Source: Sphingomonas turrisvirgatae (GTDB taxonomy: Bacteria; Pseudomonadota; Alphaproteobacteria; Sphingomonadales; Sphingomonadaceae). Taken from it: a stretch of DNA of 64,000 nucleotides. The stretch is taken from assembly GCF_001721295.1 (NCBI RefSeq), contig NZ_MDDS01000035.1:1-64000 (forward strand), read 5' to 3'. Position 1 is the stretch's first letter; each line of letters starts with the position of its first letter. The translations under genes were made by a program, and so were the position numbers. The notes below the pieces were generated by a model. It made no database searches, was not told the origin of the DNA, and worked only from the letters and a program-made list of their open reading frames with translations. Shown here piece by piece: positions 1 to 8,370 of the stretch.

Positions 1-1398
1 CCTTCCCCTTCAGCGGCCAACCGCGCGCCGACCTTCACCTCGGCGGCCACTGCCTCTGTGGTTGAAAACAGCACGGCGGCCTACACCGCGACGGCGACCG
101 ATCCGGACGGGGACGCGCTCACCTTTTCGATCGCAGGCGGCGCCGACGCCGCACGCTTCACCATCGGCAGCGGCGGCGCGCTGGTCTTCACGCCCGCCCC
201 CAATTTCGAACTGCCCGGCGATGCCGATGGCGACAATGTCTACCGCGTCCAGTTGCGCGTCAGCGACGGCAGCCTTTCCGCCACTCAGGATGTCGCGATT
301 ACCGTCACCGACAGCCGCGAGGGCATCGCCGTGCGCCGCGTCGCCACCGGATTTACCCAGCCGGTCTATGTCGCCCCGGCTCCGGGCGGCAGCGATGTCT
401 ATGTCGTGGAAAAGACCGGCGGCATCTGGCGCCTGAACCCGTCCACGGGGGCAAAGACGCTGTTCATGACCGTCGGCAACCTGTCGACCGATGGCGAGCG
501 CGGCGCGCTCAGCATGGCGTGGCTGCCCGGCTCCACCTCGCGCTTCATGGTCTTCGCCACCGCCGCCAATGGCGATGTCGAACTGCGGCAGTACAGCCAG
601 GGCAGCGGCGCACCGATCCTGCTCGCCAGCTTCGCGACGCCGCATCCTGGGGCCAACAATCACAATGGCGGCTGGCTCGGCTTCGGCCCTGACGGCTATC
701 TCTACGCCAGCATCGGCGATGGCGGCGGCGGCGGCGATCCCGCCAACAATGCGCAGAACCCCAACGTCCGGCTCGGCAAGATCCTGCGGCTCGAGGTCGT
801 GGCCGATCCCTATGCCGGTGCCGCCCCCACCTTCTTCCGCCCGGCGCCCGGCAACCCGTTCCTTGCCGGCGGCGGCGACCCTCACATCTTCGCACTCGGC
901 CTGAGGAACCCGTTCCGCGCCTCGTTCGCGCCCGATGGCCGGCTGCTCATCGGCGATGTCGGGCAGAGCGCGGTAGAGGAAATCGACGCCGTCCGGCCCA
1001 ATCAGCCTGGCCTCAATTTCGGCTGGCGATATCTTGAGGGGACTCAGCCGTTCAGCGGCACCGCCCCTGCCGGCCTGACCGCGCCGGTCACGCAATATCT
1101 TGCCGGCAACGGCCCGCGTCAGGGGCGCTCGGTCATCGGCGGCTATGTCTATCGCGGCCCGGTCGCTTCGCTCGTCGGCTCCTATGTCTTCGGCGACTTC
1201 GTCAGCGGCAACATCTGGACCGTCCCGGCCGCTTCGCTCGTCGCGGGCAGCCTCTATCCCTCCGCCAGTTACGAGCGCCGCAATATCGACTTCACGCCCG
1301 ACACCGGCACGATCGACCAGCTCGTCTCGTTCGGCGAGGATGGCGCCGGCAACCTCTACCTCATCGATCTAGACGGCGACATTTTCCGCGTGAATTGA
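1..1398 (+). CDS. PQQ-type glucose/sorbosone dehydrogenase with cadherin-like domain, 5' partial
   Basis: The frame is open from base 1, so the true start lies upstream; the GTG at 58 is internal. The first ~85 residues form a cadherin-like extracellular repeat with a DPDGDALTF calcium-binding-type motif. The rest is a six-bladed beta-propeller of the glucose/sorbosone dehydrogenase family, shown by HNGGWLGFGPDGYLY, a Gly-rich SIGDGGGGGDP loop and FALGLRNPFR. Family members oxidise sugars or related alcohols in the periplasm with PQQ, but the substrate cannot be read from the sequence. Cadherin repeats suggest a secreted or surface-attached protein. The N-terminal part, including any signal peptide, is outside the window. 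Confidence 0.85.
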   Translation, partial: PSPSAANRAPTFTSAATASVVENSTAAYTATATDPDGDALTFSIAGGADAARFTIGSGGALVFTPAPNFELPGDADGDNVYRVQLRVSDGSLSATQDVAITVTDSREGIAVRRVATGFTQPVYVAPAPGGSDVYVVEKTGGIWRLNPSTGAKTLFMTVGNLSTDGERGALSMAWLPGSTSRFMVFATAANGDVELRQYSQGSGAPILLASFATPHPGANNHNGGWLGFGPDGYLYASIGDGGGGGDPANNAQNPNVRLGKILRLEVVADPYAGAAPTFFRPAPGNPFLAGGGDPHIFALGLRNPFRASFAPDGRLLIGDVGQSAVEEIDAVRPNQPGLNFGWRYLEGTQPFSGTAPAGLTAPVTQYLAGNGPRQGRSVIGGYVYRGPVASLVGSYVFGDFVSGNIWTVPAASLVAGSLYPSASYERRNIDFTPDTGTIDQLVSFGEDGAGNLYLIDLDGDIFRVN

Positions 1399-1567
1399 CC
1401 GTTCGACAACGCCCTGCGCAACGGCGACGCCGCGCGAGGGACACGATGCTCGAAGTTGGTCGCCTTGGTCGCTGTCGGGATAAACCCTAATCCAACAGCC
1501 GCTGGATACCCGATCTTCGAAAGCACCTTTCACTTCACTCGCCGGTGTTTCGCGCTAGGCTCCCTTC

Positions 1568-2866
1568 ATGATCCGCACGCTCATCGCTTCGCTCGCGCGC
1601 GCCGCCGCCCTCCCCGCCGCCGCGCAGGGCCCCGCCGACCAAAAGATCGCTGCGACGGTGAAGGCCGAGACGGACCGCCACATCGCGCTGCTCGAGCGGC
1701 TGGTAAACCAGAATAGCGGCTCGCTGAACCTGCCCGGCGTCACCCGGGTGGGCGAGATGGTTCGCGCGGAACTGGAGCCGCTGGGCTTCGCAGTCGAGTG
1801 GATCGACATGAAGGCGACCGGCCGCGCGGGTCATCTGATCGCAACTCACAAGGGCAATGGGCGCGGCAAGCGCATCCTGCTGATCGGCCACCTCGACACG
1901 GTGTTCGAGGCTGAATCCCCCTTCCAGAAATTCGTGCGTGACGGCGACCGGGCGACGGGCCCGGGCATTGGCGACGACAAGGGCGGTGTGGTCGTCATCA
2001 TCGCCGCGCTGCGTGCGATGCAGGCTGCCGGCACGCTCAAGGACGCGGACATCAAGGTCGTGCTGACCGGCGACGAAGAGCGTACCGGCGCGCCGCTCGA
2101 CCTTGCCCGCCGCGACCTGATCGCCGCCGGCAAATGGGCCGATGTCGCGCTGGAATATGAAAATCTGGCGCGGGAGGACGGCAATGACTTCGGCACCGTC
2201 GCGCGCCGCAGCTCGGTCAACTGGACGCTCACCGCCACCGGCAAGACCGGGCATAGCAGCCGCGTGTTCAGCGACGTGCTGGGCTATGGCGCGGCCTATG
2301 AACTCGCCCGCATCCTCGACGAATTCCGTCGCGCGCTGCCCGAGAAGAACCTGACCTTCAACGTCGGTGTCATGGCCGCCGGCACGCCCGCGACGCTGGC
2401 CGACAACAATTATCAGGTCAGCGCAGGTGGCAAGACCAACATCGTCGCCGCGCAGGCCGTGGCGCGCGGCGACCTGCGCGCGCTGACGCCGGAACAGGAG
2501 GCAAAGACGCGCGCCGCGATGCAGGGAATCGTTGCCAAGCACCTGCCCGGCACGAGCGCGAAGCTCGACTTCCACGAGGGCTATCCTCCGATGTCGCCGA
2601 CCCCCGGCAACCGCACGCTGCTCGACAAGCTCAACGCGGTGAATCGCGCCTTGAAGCTGCCCCTGATGGGCGAGATGGACCCTGCCGCCCGCGGTGCGGC
2701 CGACTCCGCCTTCGTCGCGGCGGATGTCGACACGCTTGCCGGGCTCGGCGTCGCCGGTGGCGGCGCACATGCCGAGGGCGAATGGATCGACCTGACCTCG
2801 ATTCCTTTGCAGGCGCTGCGCAGCGCCGTGTTCATCACGCGCCTCAGCCGGGAACAGCGCAGATAA
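1568..2866 (+). CDS. M20 family metallopeptidase (glutamate carboxypeptidase-like), secreted
   Basis: A 432-residue protein with a short signal peptide (residues ~1-20, ending AAAQ). Zinc-site motifs of the M20 family are in order: GHLDTVFE (H108, D110), GIGDDKGG (bridging Asp near 136), GDEERTG (catalytic and ligand Glu at 170/171), ALEYEN (Glu near 196) and GGGAHAEGEW (H401). The lid/dimerisation domain lies between about 210 and 320. The length and motif spacing match CPG2-like carboxypeptidases, which remove C-terminal glutamate from peptides or folates in the periplasm. Substrate preference is not visible. It stands alone between a sugar dehydrogenase and a minus-strand oxidoreductase. 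Confidence 0.9.
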   Translation: MIRTLIASLARAAALPAAAQGPADQKIAATVKAETDRHIALLERLVNQNSGSLNLPGVTRVGEMVRAELEPLGFAVEWIDMKATGRAGHLIATHKGNGRGKRILLIGHLDTVFEAESPFQKFVRDGDRATGPGIGDDKGGVVVIIAALRAMQAAGTLKDADIKVVLTGDEERTGAPLDLARRDLIAAGKWADVALEYENLAREDGNDFGTVARRSSVNWTLTATGKTGHSSRVFSDVLGYGAAYELARILDEFRRALPEKNLTFNVGVMAAGTPATLADNNYQVSAGGKTNIVAAQAVARGDLRALTPEQEAKTRAAMQGIVAKHLPGTSAKLDFHEGYPPMSPTPGNRTLLDKLNAVNRALKLPLMGEMDPAARGAADSAFVAADVDTLAGLGVAGGGAHAEGEWIDLTSIPLQALRSAVFITRLSREQRR

Positions 2867-2882
2867 AACACCATCTCCGGCC

Positions 2883-2911
2883 GTCATCCCTGCGAAAGCC
2901 GGGATTTCAGG
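2883..2911. repeat. Half copy of the GTCATCCC...GGGAT palindromic element
   Basis: The sequence GTCATCCCTGCGAAAGCC followed by GGGATTTCAGG matches one arm of the fuller elements at 12865-12943 and 14863-14943, with one change in the stem. The opposite arm is missing or decayed (only a weak ccggcattccccggcctgacggg is seen near 2943-2965). It lies just after the M20 peptidase stop codon. Confidence 0.6.
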
Positions 2912-2977
2912 CAATGGCGCGGCTAAGGTGCCGCACCAGGCTCCGGCATTCCCCGGCCTGACGGGCGGCTCGATCCC

Positions 2978-3949
2978 TCACGGCAACAGCAGCGTCGATC
3001 CCACCGTCTCGCCGGCGGCGATCGCGCGATGCGCTTCCGCCGCGTCTTCCAGCGCCAACCGCTGGCCGATCTCGACCTTCAGCACGCCGGCCGCGACCAG
3101 TTCGAACACGCGCGCCATGCCCGCCGCGCGCTCGGCCGGCTCGACATAGTAATCGCCTGCCTTGGGCCGCGTGACGAACAGCGACCCGTGCTGGTTCAAC
3201 GTCGCCAGATTGACTCCTTCGACCGGCCCGCCGGCATTGCCGAAGCTGATGATGAGGCCGCGCCGCGCCGCCGACTTCAGCGACGCTTGCCAGGTCGATC
3301 CGCCCACGCCGTCCATCACCACCTCGACGCCCCGGCCGCCAGTGATTTCGCGCACGCGCTCGGCAATGTCCTCGCGCTTGTACTCGATCACGTGATCCGC
3401 GCCGAGCGAACGCGCGCGCGCCGCCTTTTGCGCCGATCCGACCGTGGCGATCACCTTGGCCCCCAGATGCTTCAGCCATTGCACCAGCAGCTGTCCGACT
3501 CCGCCCGCCGCGGCATGAACCAGCACCGTCATTCCTGCCTGCACCCGCGCGCAGCGCTCGACCAGGAACTCGGCCGTCGCGCCTTTCAGCGTCACCGCTG
3601 CCGCGGTCTCGTAATCAATCCCGTCGGGCAGCTTGAACAGCGACCTGGCCGCCACGTTACGCTCGGTCGCATAGGCGCCGATGGCCGGGCCGAAGGTGCT
3701 CACGCGGTCGCCCACCGCCAGTTCGACGCCCTCGCCCACCGCGGTCACCTCGCCAGCTGCTTCGCCGCCCAGTCCGCTGGGCAGCGGCACGGGATAAAGG
3801 CCCGATCGGTGATAGGTGTCGATGAAGTTCAGCCCCACCGCATGGTGTTTGACGCGCACCTCGCCCGGCCCCGGCGGCGGCAGCACGCGTGTCACCCATT
3901 CGATCACCTCGGGGCCGCCCGTCCGCTCGATCACCGCCACCCGCGCCAT
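2978..3949 (-). CDS. qor: NADPH:quinone oxidoreductase, zinc-independent MDR family
   Basis: About 323 residues counting from the internal ATG at 3949 (MARVAVIER), preferred because the extra 12 residues of the longest frame precede the conserved strand of the family. It has the GroES-like N-terminal fold with GLNFIDTYHRSGLYP and the NADPH-binding AAAGGVGQLLVQW loop at about 146-158. The zinc-ligand cysteines of alcohol dehydrogenases are absent, as usual for quinone reductases. It would reduce quinones or enones with NADPH in the cytosol. It is divergent from the aldehyde dehydrogenase beginning at 4027, leaving a short shared promoter region. Confidence 0.88.
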   Translation of the reverse strand: MARVAVIERTGGPEVIEWVTRVLPPPGPGEVRVKHHAVGLNFIDTYHRSGLYPVPLPSGLGGEAAGEVTAVGEGVELAVGDRVSTFGPAIGAYATERNVAARSLFKLPDGIDYETAAAVTLKGATAEFLVERCARVQAGMTVLVHAAAGGVGQLLVQWLKHLGAKVIATVGSAQKAARARSLGADHVIEYKREDIAERVREITGGRGVEVVMDGVGGSTWQASLKSAARRGLIISFGNAGGPVEGVNLATLNQHGSLFVTRPKAGDYYVEPAERAAGMARVFELVAAGVLKVEIGQRLALEDAAEAHRAIAAGETVGSTLLLP

Positions 3950-4026
3950 ACCCGATCCTCCATTTTTCGTTGCAACCCAGGCCATCCGCCGCCATCTACA
4001 CCCTCGAACCGCGGTTGGAGACCCTC

Positions 4027-5451
4027 ATGCGCAGCTATCTACAACACTATATCGGCGGCCAGTGGGTCGATAGCCAGGGCGGCACGCGCCATGCGGTCAT
4101 CAACCCGGCGACCGAGGCGCCGGTGACCGAAATCATGCTGGGCAGTCAGGCCGATGTCGATGACGCCGTTGCCGCGGCGCGCGCCGCGTTCGACAGCTTC
4201 AGCCGCACCAGCGTCGAGGAACGTGCCGCGCTGCTCGAAGCGATCCTTGCCGAATACAAGAACCGCGCCGGCGACCTTGCCGAAGCGATGGCCGCCGAAA
4301 TGGGCGCGCCGATCAGTTTCGCCAGGACCGCCCAGTCGGGCAGCGGCATCGGGCACTTCATGTCCACGATCAAGGCGCTGCGCGAATTCCAGTTCGAGGA
4401 GCAGATCGGCAACAGCCTGGTGGTGCACGAGGCGATCGGCGTCGTCGCGCTGATCACGCCGTGGAACTGGCCGATGAATCAGATCGTCGCCAAGGTCGCG
4501 CCCGCGCTCGCCGCCGGCAATACCATGATTTTGAAACCCAGCGAGGAAGCGCCCGCCTGCGCCGCGATCTTCACCGAAATTCTGGACAAGGCCGGCGTCC
4601 CCGCCGGCGTCTTCAACCTCGTCAATGGCGATGGACCGGGCGTCGGTACGGCGCTCTCGCGCCACAAGGATGTCGACATGGTGAGCTTCACCGGCTCGAC
4701 CCGCGCGGGGATCCAGGTCGCCAAGAACGCCGCCGACACCGTGAAGCGCGTCCATCAGGAACTGGGCGGCAAGTCGCCCAACGTCATCCTGCCCGGCGCC
4801 GATCTTGAAAAGGCGGTCCCGCGCGGGCTGCAAAGCGTCATCATGAACTCGGGCCAAAGCTGCATCGCGCCCGCCCGCATGCTCGTCCATGAAGGCCAGG
4901 CGGAGGAAGCGGCCCGTATCGCCGCCGCGACGATGCAGGCGGTCGAAACCGGCGATCCCGCGCAGGAAGGGCGTCATATCGGCCCGGTGGTGAACAAGGC
5001 GCAGTGGGAGAAGATCCAGGGCCTGATCGCCAAGGGGATCGAGGAAGGCGCGACGCTGGAAACCGGCGGCACCGGCCGCCCCGACGGGCTCGACACCGGC
5101 TTTTACGTCAAGCCGACGCTGTTCTCGGGCGTCCGCAACGACATGACCATCGCGCGCGAAGAGATCTTCGGCCCGGTCGTTACCATCATCCCCTACAAGG
5201 ACGAGGAAGACGCCGTCCGCATCGCCAACGACACCGACTATGGCCTGTCGGCGGTGGTGTTCGGCAGCCCCGATGAAGTGAAGCGCGTGGCCCCGCGCCT
5301 GCGCGCCGGCATGGTCTATATCAACGGTGGCCAGCCCGATCCGGGCCTGCCGTTTGGCGGCTACAAGCAATCGGGCAATGGCCGCGAATATGGCAAATAC
5401 GGCCTCGCCGAGTTCATGGAGGTCAAGTCGCTGGTCGGCGCGCTGGCCTAA
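4027..5451 (+). CDS. Aldehyde dehydrogenase family protein, NAD(P)+-dependent
   Basis: A 474-residue protein. The start at 4027 is chosen because TTGGAG sits 7 bases upstream and the protein then begins at the family-typical YIGGQWVDS; a longer open frame from 3889 lies over the qor promoter. Active-site features are present: PWNWP (N147), HQELGGKSPN (general base E245) and NSGQSCIAP (nucleophile C279). The C-terminal PFGGYKQSGNGREYG segment is typical of the DhaS/AldA-like branch. It oxidises an aldehyde to its acid; the substrate is unknown. Its gene is divergent from the quinone oxidoreductase. Confidence 0.92.
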   Translation: MRSYLQHYIGGQWVDSQGGTRHAVINPATEAPVTEIMLGSQADVDDAVAAARAAFDSFSRTSVEERAALLEAILAEYKNRAGDLAEAMAAEMGAPISFARTAQSGSGIGHFMSTIKALREFQFEEQIGNSLVVHEAIGVVALITPWNWPMNQIVAKVAPALAAGNTMILKPSEEAPACAAIFTEILDKAGVPAGVFNLVNGDGPGVGTALSRHKDVDMVSFTGSTRAGIQVAKNAADTVKRVHQELGGKSPNVILPGADLEKAVPRGLQSVIMNSGQSCIAPARMLVHEGQAEEAARIAAATMQAVETGDPAQEGRHIGPVVNKAQWEKIQGLIAKGIEEGATLETGGTGRPDGLDTGFYVKPTLFSGVRNDMTIAREEIFGPVVTIIPYKDEEDAVRIANDTDYGLSAVVFGSPDEVKRVAPRLRAGMVYINGGQPDPGLPFGGYKQSGNGREYGKYGLAEFMEVKSLVGALA

Positions 5452-5558
5452 GCCTTCCGCACGGGGAGGCGGCCGCCAAAGGCGGTGGTGGAGGGGCGTG
5501 CGACATGCGATCGCCCCCGCCATCCCTATGCGCTGCCGCCTACCATGCCGGCGGATCG

Positions 5559-5891
5559 TCAGTCGAACAGCTCCTCCAGAAAGCTCTTCTTGCGCTTCTG
5601 CTTGTAGTAGCGCGGGTCATGGCCATAGCCCTGCGGCTGCTGCGGGTATCCGCCGCCCCACGGTCCGCCCGGTTGTTGCGGCGGAACAGGCGGCAGGGGC
5701 GGTTGCGGCGGCACCGGGGCTTCACTTGCGCCGCTGCGCTCGATGATCTTGTCCAGCTCGCCACGGTCGAGCCAAATCCCGCGGCATTGCGGGCAATAAT
5801 CGATCTCGATCCCCTGCCGGTCGCTCATGTGAAGGCCGACCTTGCAGACCGGGCACAGCATTCCGGCAACGGCTTCGGGCGTTCGCATCAT
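5559..5891 (-). CDS. Zinc-ribbon (TFIIB-type) small protein
   Basis: About 110 residues. The start is taken at 5891 (or 5888, the next ATG) because AAGGAG lies directly upstream. The N-terminal third carries the zf-TFIIB pattern CPVC..., then DYCPQCRGIWLDRGEL, giving four cysteines for one zinc. The middle is Pro/Gly/Gln-rich low-complexity sequence (residues ~62-95) and the C-terminus is basic then acidic (KQKRKKSFLEELFD). Proteins of this family are common in sphingomonads but have no assigned role. It is 54 bases downstream of the SLC13 permease gene and may be cotranscribed with it. Confidence 0.8.
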   Translation of the reverse strand: MMRTPEAVAGMLCPVCKVGLHMSDRQGIEIDYCPQCRGIWLDRGELDKIIERSGASEAPVPPQPPLPPVPPQQPGGPWGGGYPQQPQGYGHDPRYYKQKRKKSFLEELFD

Positions 5892-5945
5892 CGGCTCCTT
5901 GCTACATTGCACTCAAGCTAGGGAGCGCGTCGCCCCGCCGCAACG

Positions 5946-7718
5946 TCACGCCACCGGCCACACCCACAGGATCAGCGGCGTACCGACGACCAGGACCAGC
6001 AGCGATAGCGGCGCACCCAAACGCGCATAGTCGCCGAAGCGATAGCCGCCTGCCCCCATCACCAGCGTGTTGCACTGGTGACCGATCGGCGTCAGGAAAT
6101 CGCATCCTGCCCCCACGGCCGTCGCCATCAGGAACGCTTCGGGCCGATAGCCAAGGTCACTGGCGAAGGTCGCCGCGATCGGCGCCATCACCAGCACCGT
6201 CGCGGCATTGTTCAGGAACGGCGTCACCGCCATCGCCGCCGCCAGGATCAGCGCCACCGCGCCCCAGGACGGCAGCGTCGCCGCCGTCGCCGACAGCCAG
6301 GTGCCGATAATCTCGGTCACACCCGTTGTTCGCAACGAATCGCTGACCGGGATCAATGCGCCCAGCATGATCAGGATCGGCCATTCGACATGGCTATAGG
6401 CTTCGCGCACCGGCAACGCGCCAGTCAGCATGACCAGCGCAGCGGCGGCGAAAAAGGCGATCGCGACGGGCACCAGCCCGCTTGCCGTGGCAATCATTGC
6501 AGCTGCCAGGATCGCGAGCGGGAGCAGTCCCTTGCGCGCGCTGCCCAGCCGCAGCTTGCGCTCGGCGAGCGGCAAGGCACCCAGCTCGTTAAGCGCTTCG
6601 GGAATGATGCCGAGCGGCCCCTGCAGCACGATCACGTCGCCGGCGCGAAACACCACGTCCGGCAACCGCCGCACGATTCGCTCTCCCTGGCGCGATACCG
6701 CGATCAGATTGACGCCGAACCGCTGGCGCAGCAGCAGCGAATCCGCCGTGCGTCCGACCATTTCGGAACGCGCTGCGATCACCGCCTCGATCACCCCGAC
6801 TTCGTCCCCGTCGGCACTCGGCGGCGTCTCGCTCGTGCCGACGAAATCCAGTCGGTCGCGCGCGATCACGCGTTCGAGGTTCTCCGGCGTGCCGCCCAGC
6901 ATCAGGACATCGCCCTCGCGCAGCGCTGCAGACGGCAGCGCCATTACCTGCATGTCGCCGCGCAACACCGCGCTGATCGTCACCGCGCGCTCGTGCCGCG
7001 CCAGGAATGCAGCGATGCTCTCACCCACCGGTGCCGACCCCTGAACCAGCTTGGCTTCGGTCGAATAATCGTTGACGTCCAGCGCCTCACCCATCGTGGG
7101 TGCCGCGCGGCGATCGAGCGGCAGCAGCCGGTAGCCAAAGCGCAAGAAGACAAGGCCGAGCAACGTCAGCCCCAGCCCGACCGGCGCATAGTCGAACATG
7201 CCGAACGGTTGCCCGGTCATCTCCTCGCGCACTCGGCTGACGATGATGTTGGGCGAGGTTCCGATCAGCGTGATGAGGCCGCCCAGCAGCGATGCGAATG
7301 CCATCGGCATCAGGAACGCCGATGGCGACGCGTTGGATTTCTTTGCCATCTGGAATGCCGCCGGCATCAGCATGGCGAGCGCGCCGATATTCTTGACCAG
7401 CGCCGAGGCGAAGCCGACGCTCGCGGAAAGCAGCAGCAATTGCGAGCGCACGCGCGTGACGCGGCGTTGCAGCCGGGTCATCACGCTTTCGATCACGCCC
7501 GATCGCTGTACTGCGCCCGACAGGATCAGCGCCGAACCCACGATGATGACGATGTCGTCGGAAAAGCCCGTGAACGCCTTGTCCGGGGCGACGATGCCGA
7601 CCGCGACCGCTGCCAGCAGCGCCATTACCGCCACCAGGTCGTAGCGGAATCGTCCCCACAGGAAGAGCGCCATCATGCCGACCAGCACCGCGATCGACAG
7701 ATATTGTGGCGTGGTCAT
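5946..7718 (-). CDS. SLC13-family permease with two RCK_C (TrkA-C) domains
   Basis: A 590-residue polytopic membrane protein. The N-terminal half (residues ~1-190) has 5-6 hydrophobic helices including LVKNIGALAMLMPAAFQMA and ITLIGTSPNIIVS, the typical NIGA and GTSPN helical hairpin signatures of DASS transporters. Two soluble RCK_C domains follow (~205-385, for example MVGRTADSLLLRQRFGVNL), and a second membrane half ends with FLNNAATVLVMAPIA and FLTPIGHQCNTLVMGAGGY. Family members carry dicarboxylates, sulfate or other anions with cations. The cargo is not predictable here. The two RCK_C insertions suggest ligand gating. Confidence 0.88.
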   Translation of the reverse strand: MTTPQYLSIAVLVGMMALFLWGRFRYDLVAVMALLAAVAVGIVAPDKAFTGFSDDIVIIVGSALILSGAVQRSGVIESVMTRLQRRVTRVRSQLLLLSASVGFASALVKNIGALAMLMPAAFQMAKKSNASPSAFLMPMAFASLLGGLITLIGTSPNIIVSRVREEMTGQPFGMFDYAPVGLGLTLLGLVFLRFGYRLLPLDRRAAPTMGEALDVNDYSTEAKLVQGSAPVGESIAAFLARHERAVTISAVLRGDMQVMALPSAALREGDVLMLGGTPENLERVIARDRLDFVGTSETPPSADGDEVGVIEAVIAARSEMVGRTADSLLLRQRFGVNLIAVSRQGERIVRRLPDVVFRAGDVIVLQGPLGIIPEALNELGALPLAERKLRLGSARKGLLPLAILAAAMIATASGLVPVAIAFFAAAALVMLTGALPVREAYSHVEWPILIMLGALIPVSDSLRTTGVTEIIGTWLSATAATLPSWGAVALILAAAMAVTPFLNNAATVLVMAPIAATFASDLGYRPEAFLMATAVGAGCDFLTPIGHQCNTLVMGAGGYRFGDYARLGAPLSLLVLVVGTPLILWVWPVA

Positions 7719-7775
7719 GCGTGCCCCATCCCCGCGTAACGCGGCGGAACAATCAGGTATCCGTGACCGTCGAAA

Positions 7776-8000
7776 TCAGTGGACGGTGCCGACCGCCCGA
7801 TTGACGCTCATCAGCACGATCAGCCGCTCGATCTGGCGCCAGCGACAGAAATTGACGTGGTTGCCAAGGTCGCGATAGCGATCGGCCCGCGCTGCCGCCT
7901 CGAACCCGGCATCGTCCCCGAACCGCGCGATCAGCTCCGCTGCATCCAGCGCATGGGTGCGGTCGGCGAGATAAGGCATGGGGGACGAATTGGGGGCCAT
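7776..8000 (-). CDS. Conserved small hypothetical protein (74 aa)
   Basis: The frame is open further upstream but the protein-like part begins at the ATG at 8000, which has GGAG six bases upstream. The product has no transmembrane segment; it is mixed-charge with a compact HVNFCRWRQIERLI motif and ends GTVH. I recognise it as a short conserved protein type of sphingomonads without a known function. It is divergent from the membrane protein at 8179. Confidence 0.6.
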   Translation of the reverse strand: MAPNSSPMPYLADRTHALDAAELIARFGDDAGFEAAARADRYRDLGNHVNFCRWRQIERLIVLMSVNRAVGTVH

Positions 8001-8178
8001 GAGCGCTCCGCTAGGGGTGGCAGGGCGCACGCTGGCGTCCAGTGCGCCCTTCCTAGGCACCAAATCCCCCGATTCTGAAAAGAATGTGGGTAAAGCGCCT
8101 GTAAACCATGCTCGCCGCGGCCATGCGCCGGCATCAGCGCGATGGCTTCTTGCGTCGCGACGTGGCAAGGGGACGGGC

Positions 8179-8361
8179 ATGAGTCAGAAAGCCTCTTCGG
8201 TGCCCCTCGCCGGCGGCGCGCTGCTTGCGTTAAGCCTGATCGTCGGCAGCGTGATCGGCGTCCTGCGCGGCCAGCCGTCGCTCGGCTTTATCGGCGGACT
8301 GGGCGCCGGCATCGTGCTGCTCATCGTCATTGCGTTGATCGACCGCGCCCGTTCCCGCTAA
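8179..8361 (+). CDS. Small two-helix membrane protein (60 aa)
   Basis: The start at 8179 follows AAGGGGACGGGC and leaves a compact 60-residue protein. It has two hydrophobic stretches (residues ~9-29 and ~35-55) separated by RGQPSLGF, with a glycine-rich second helix and a short basic tail RARSR. It lies 9 bases before the ATPase gene at 8371 and is probably cotranscribed with it. No function is recognised. Confidence 0.65.
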   Translation: MSQKASSVPLAGGALLALSLIVGSVIGVLRGQPSLGFIGGLGAGIVLLIVIALIDRARSR

Positions 8362-8370
8362 CCGCATCCT

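Noticed and set aside
3029..4126. Plus-strand 365-codon open frame opposite the quinone oxidoreductase
   Set aside because: It is His/Arg-rich shadow sequence; the minus strand gives a complete, recognisable oxidoreductase.
6078..7739. Plus-strand 553-codon open frame opposite the SLC13 permease
   Set aside because: Composition is dominated by Arg, Gln and His, an antisense shadow; the opposite strand encodes a clear membrane transporter.
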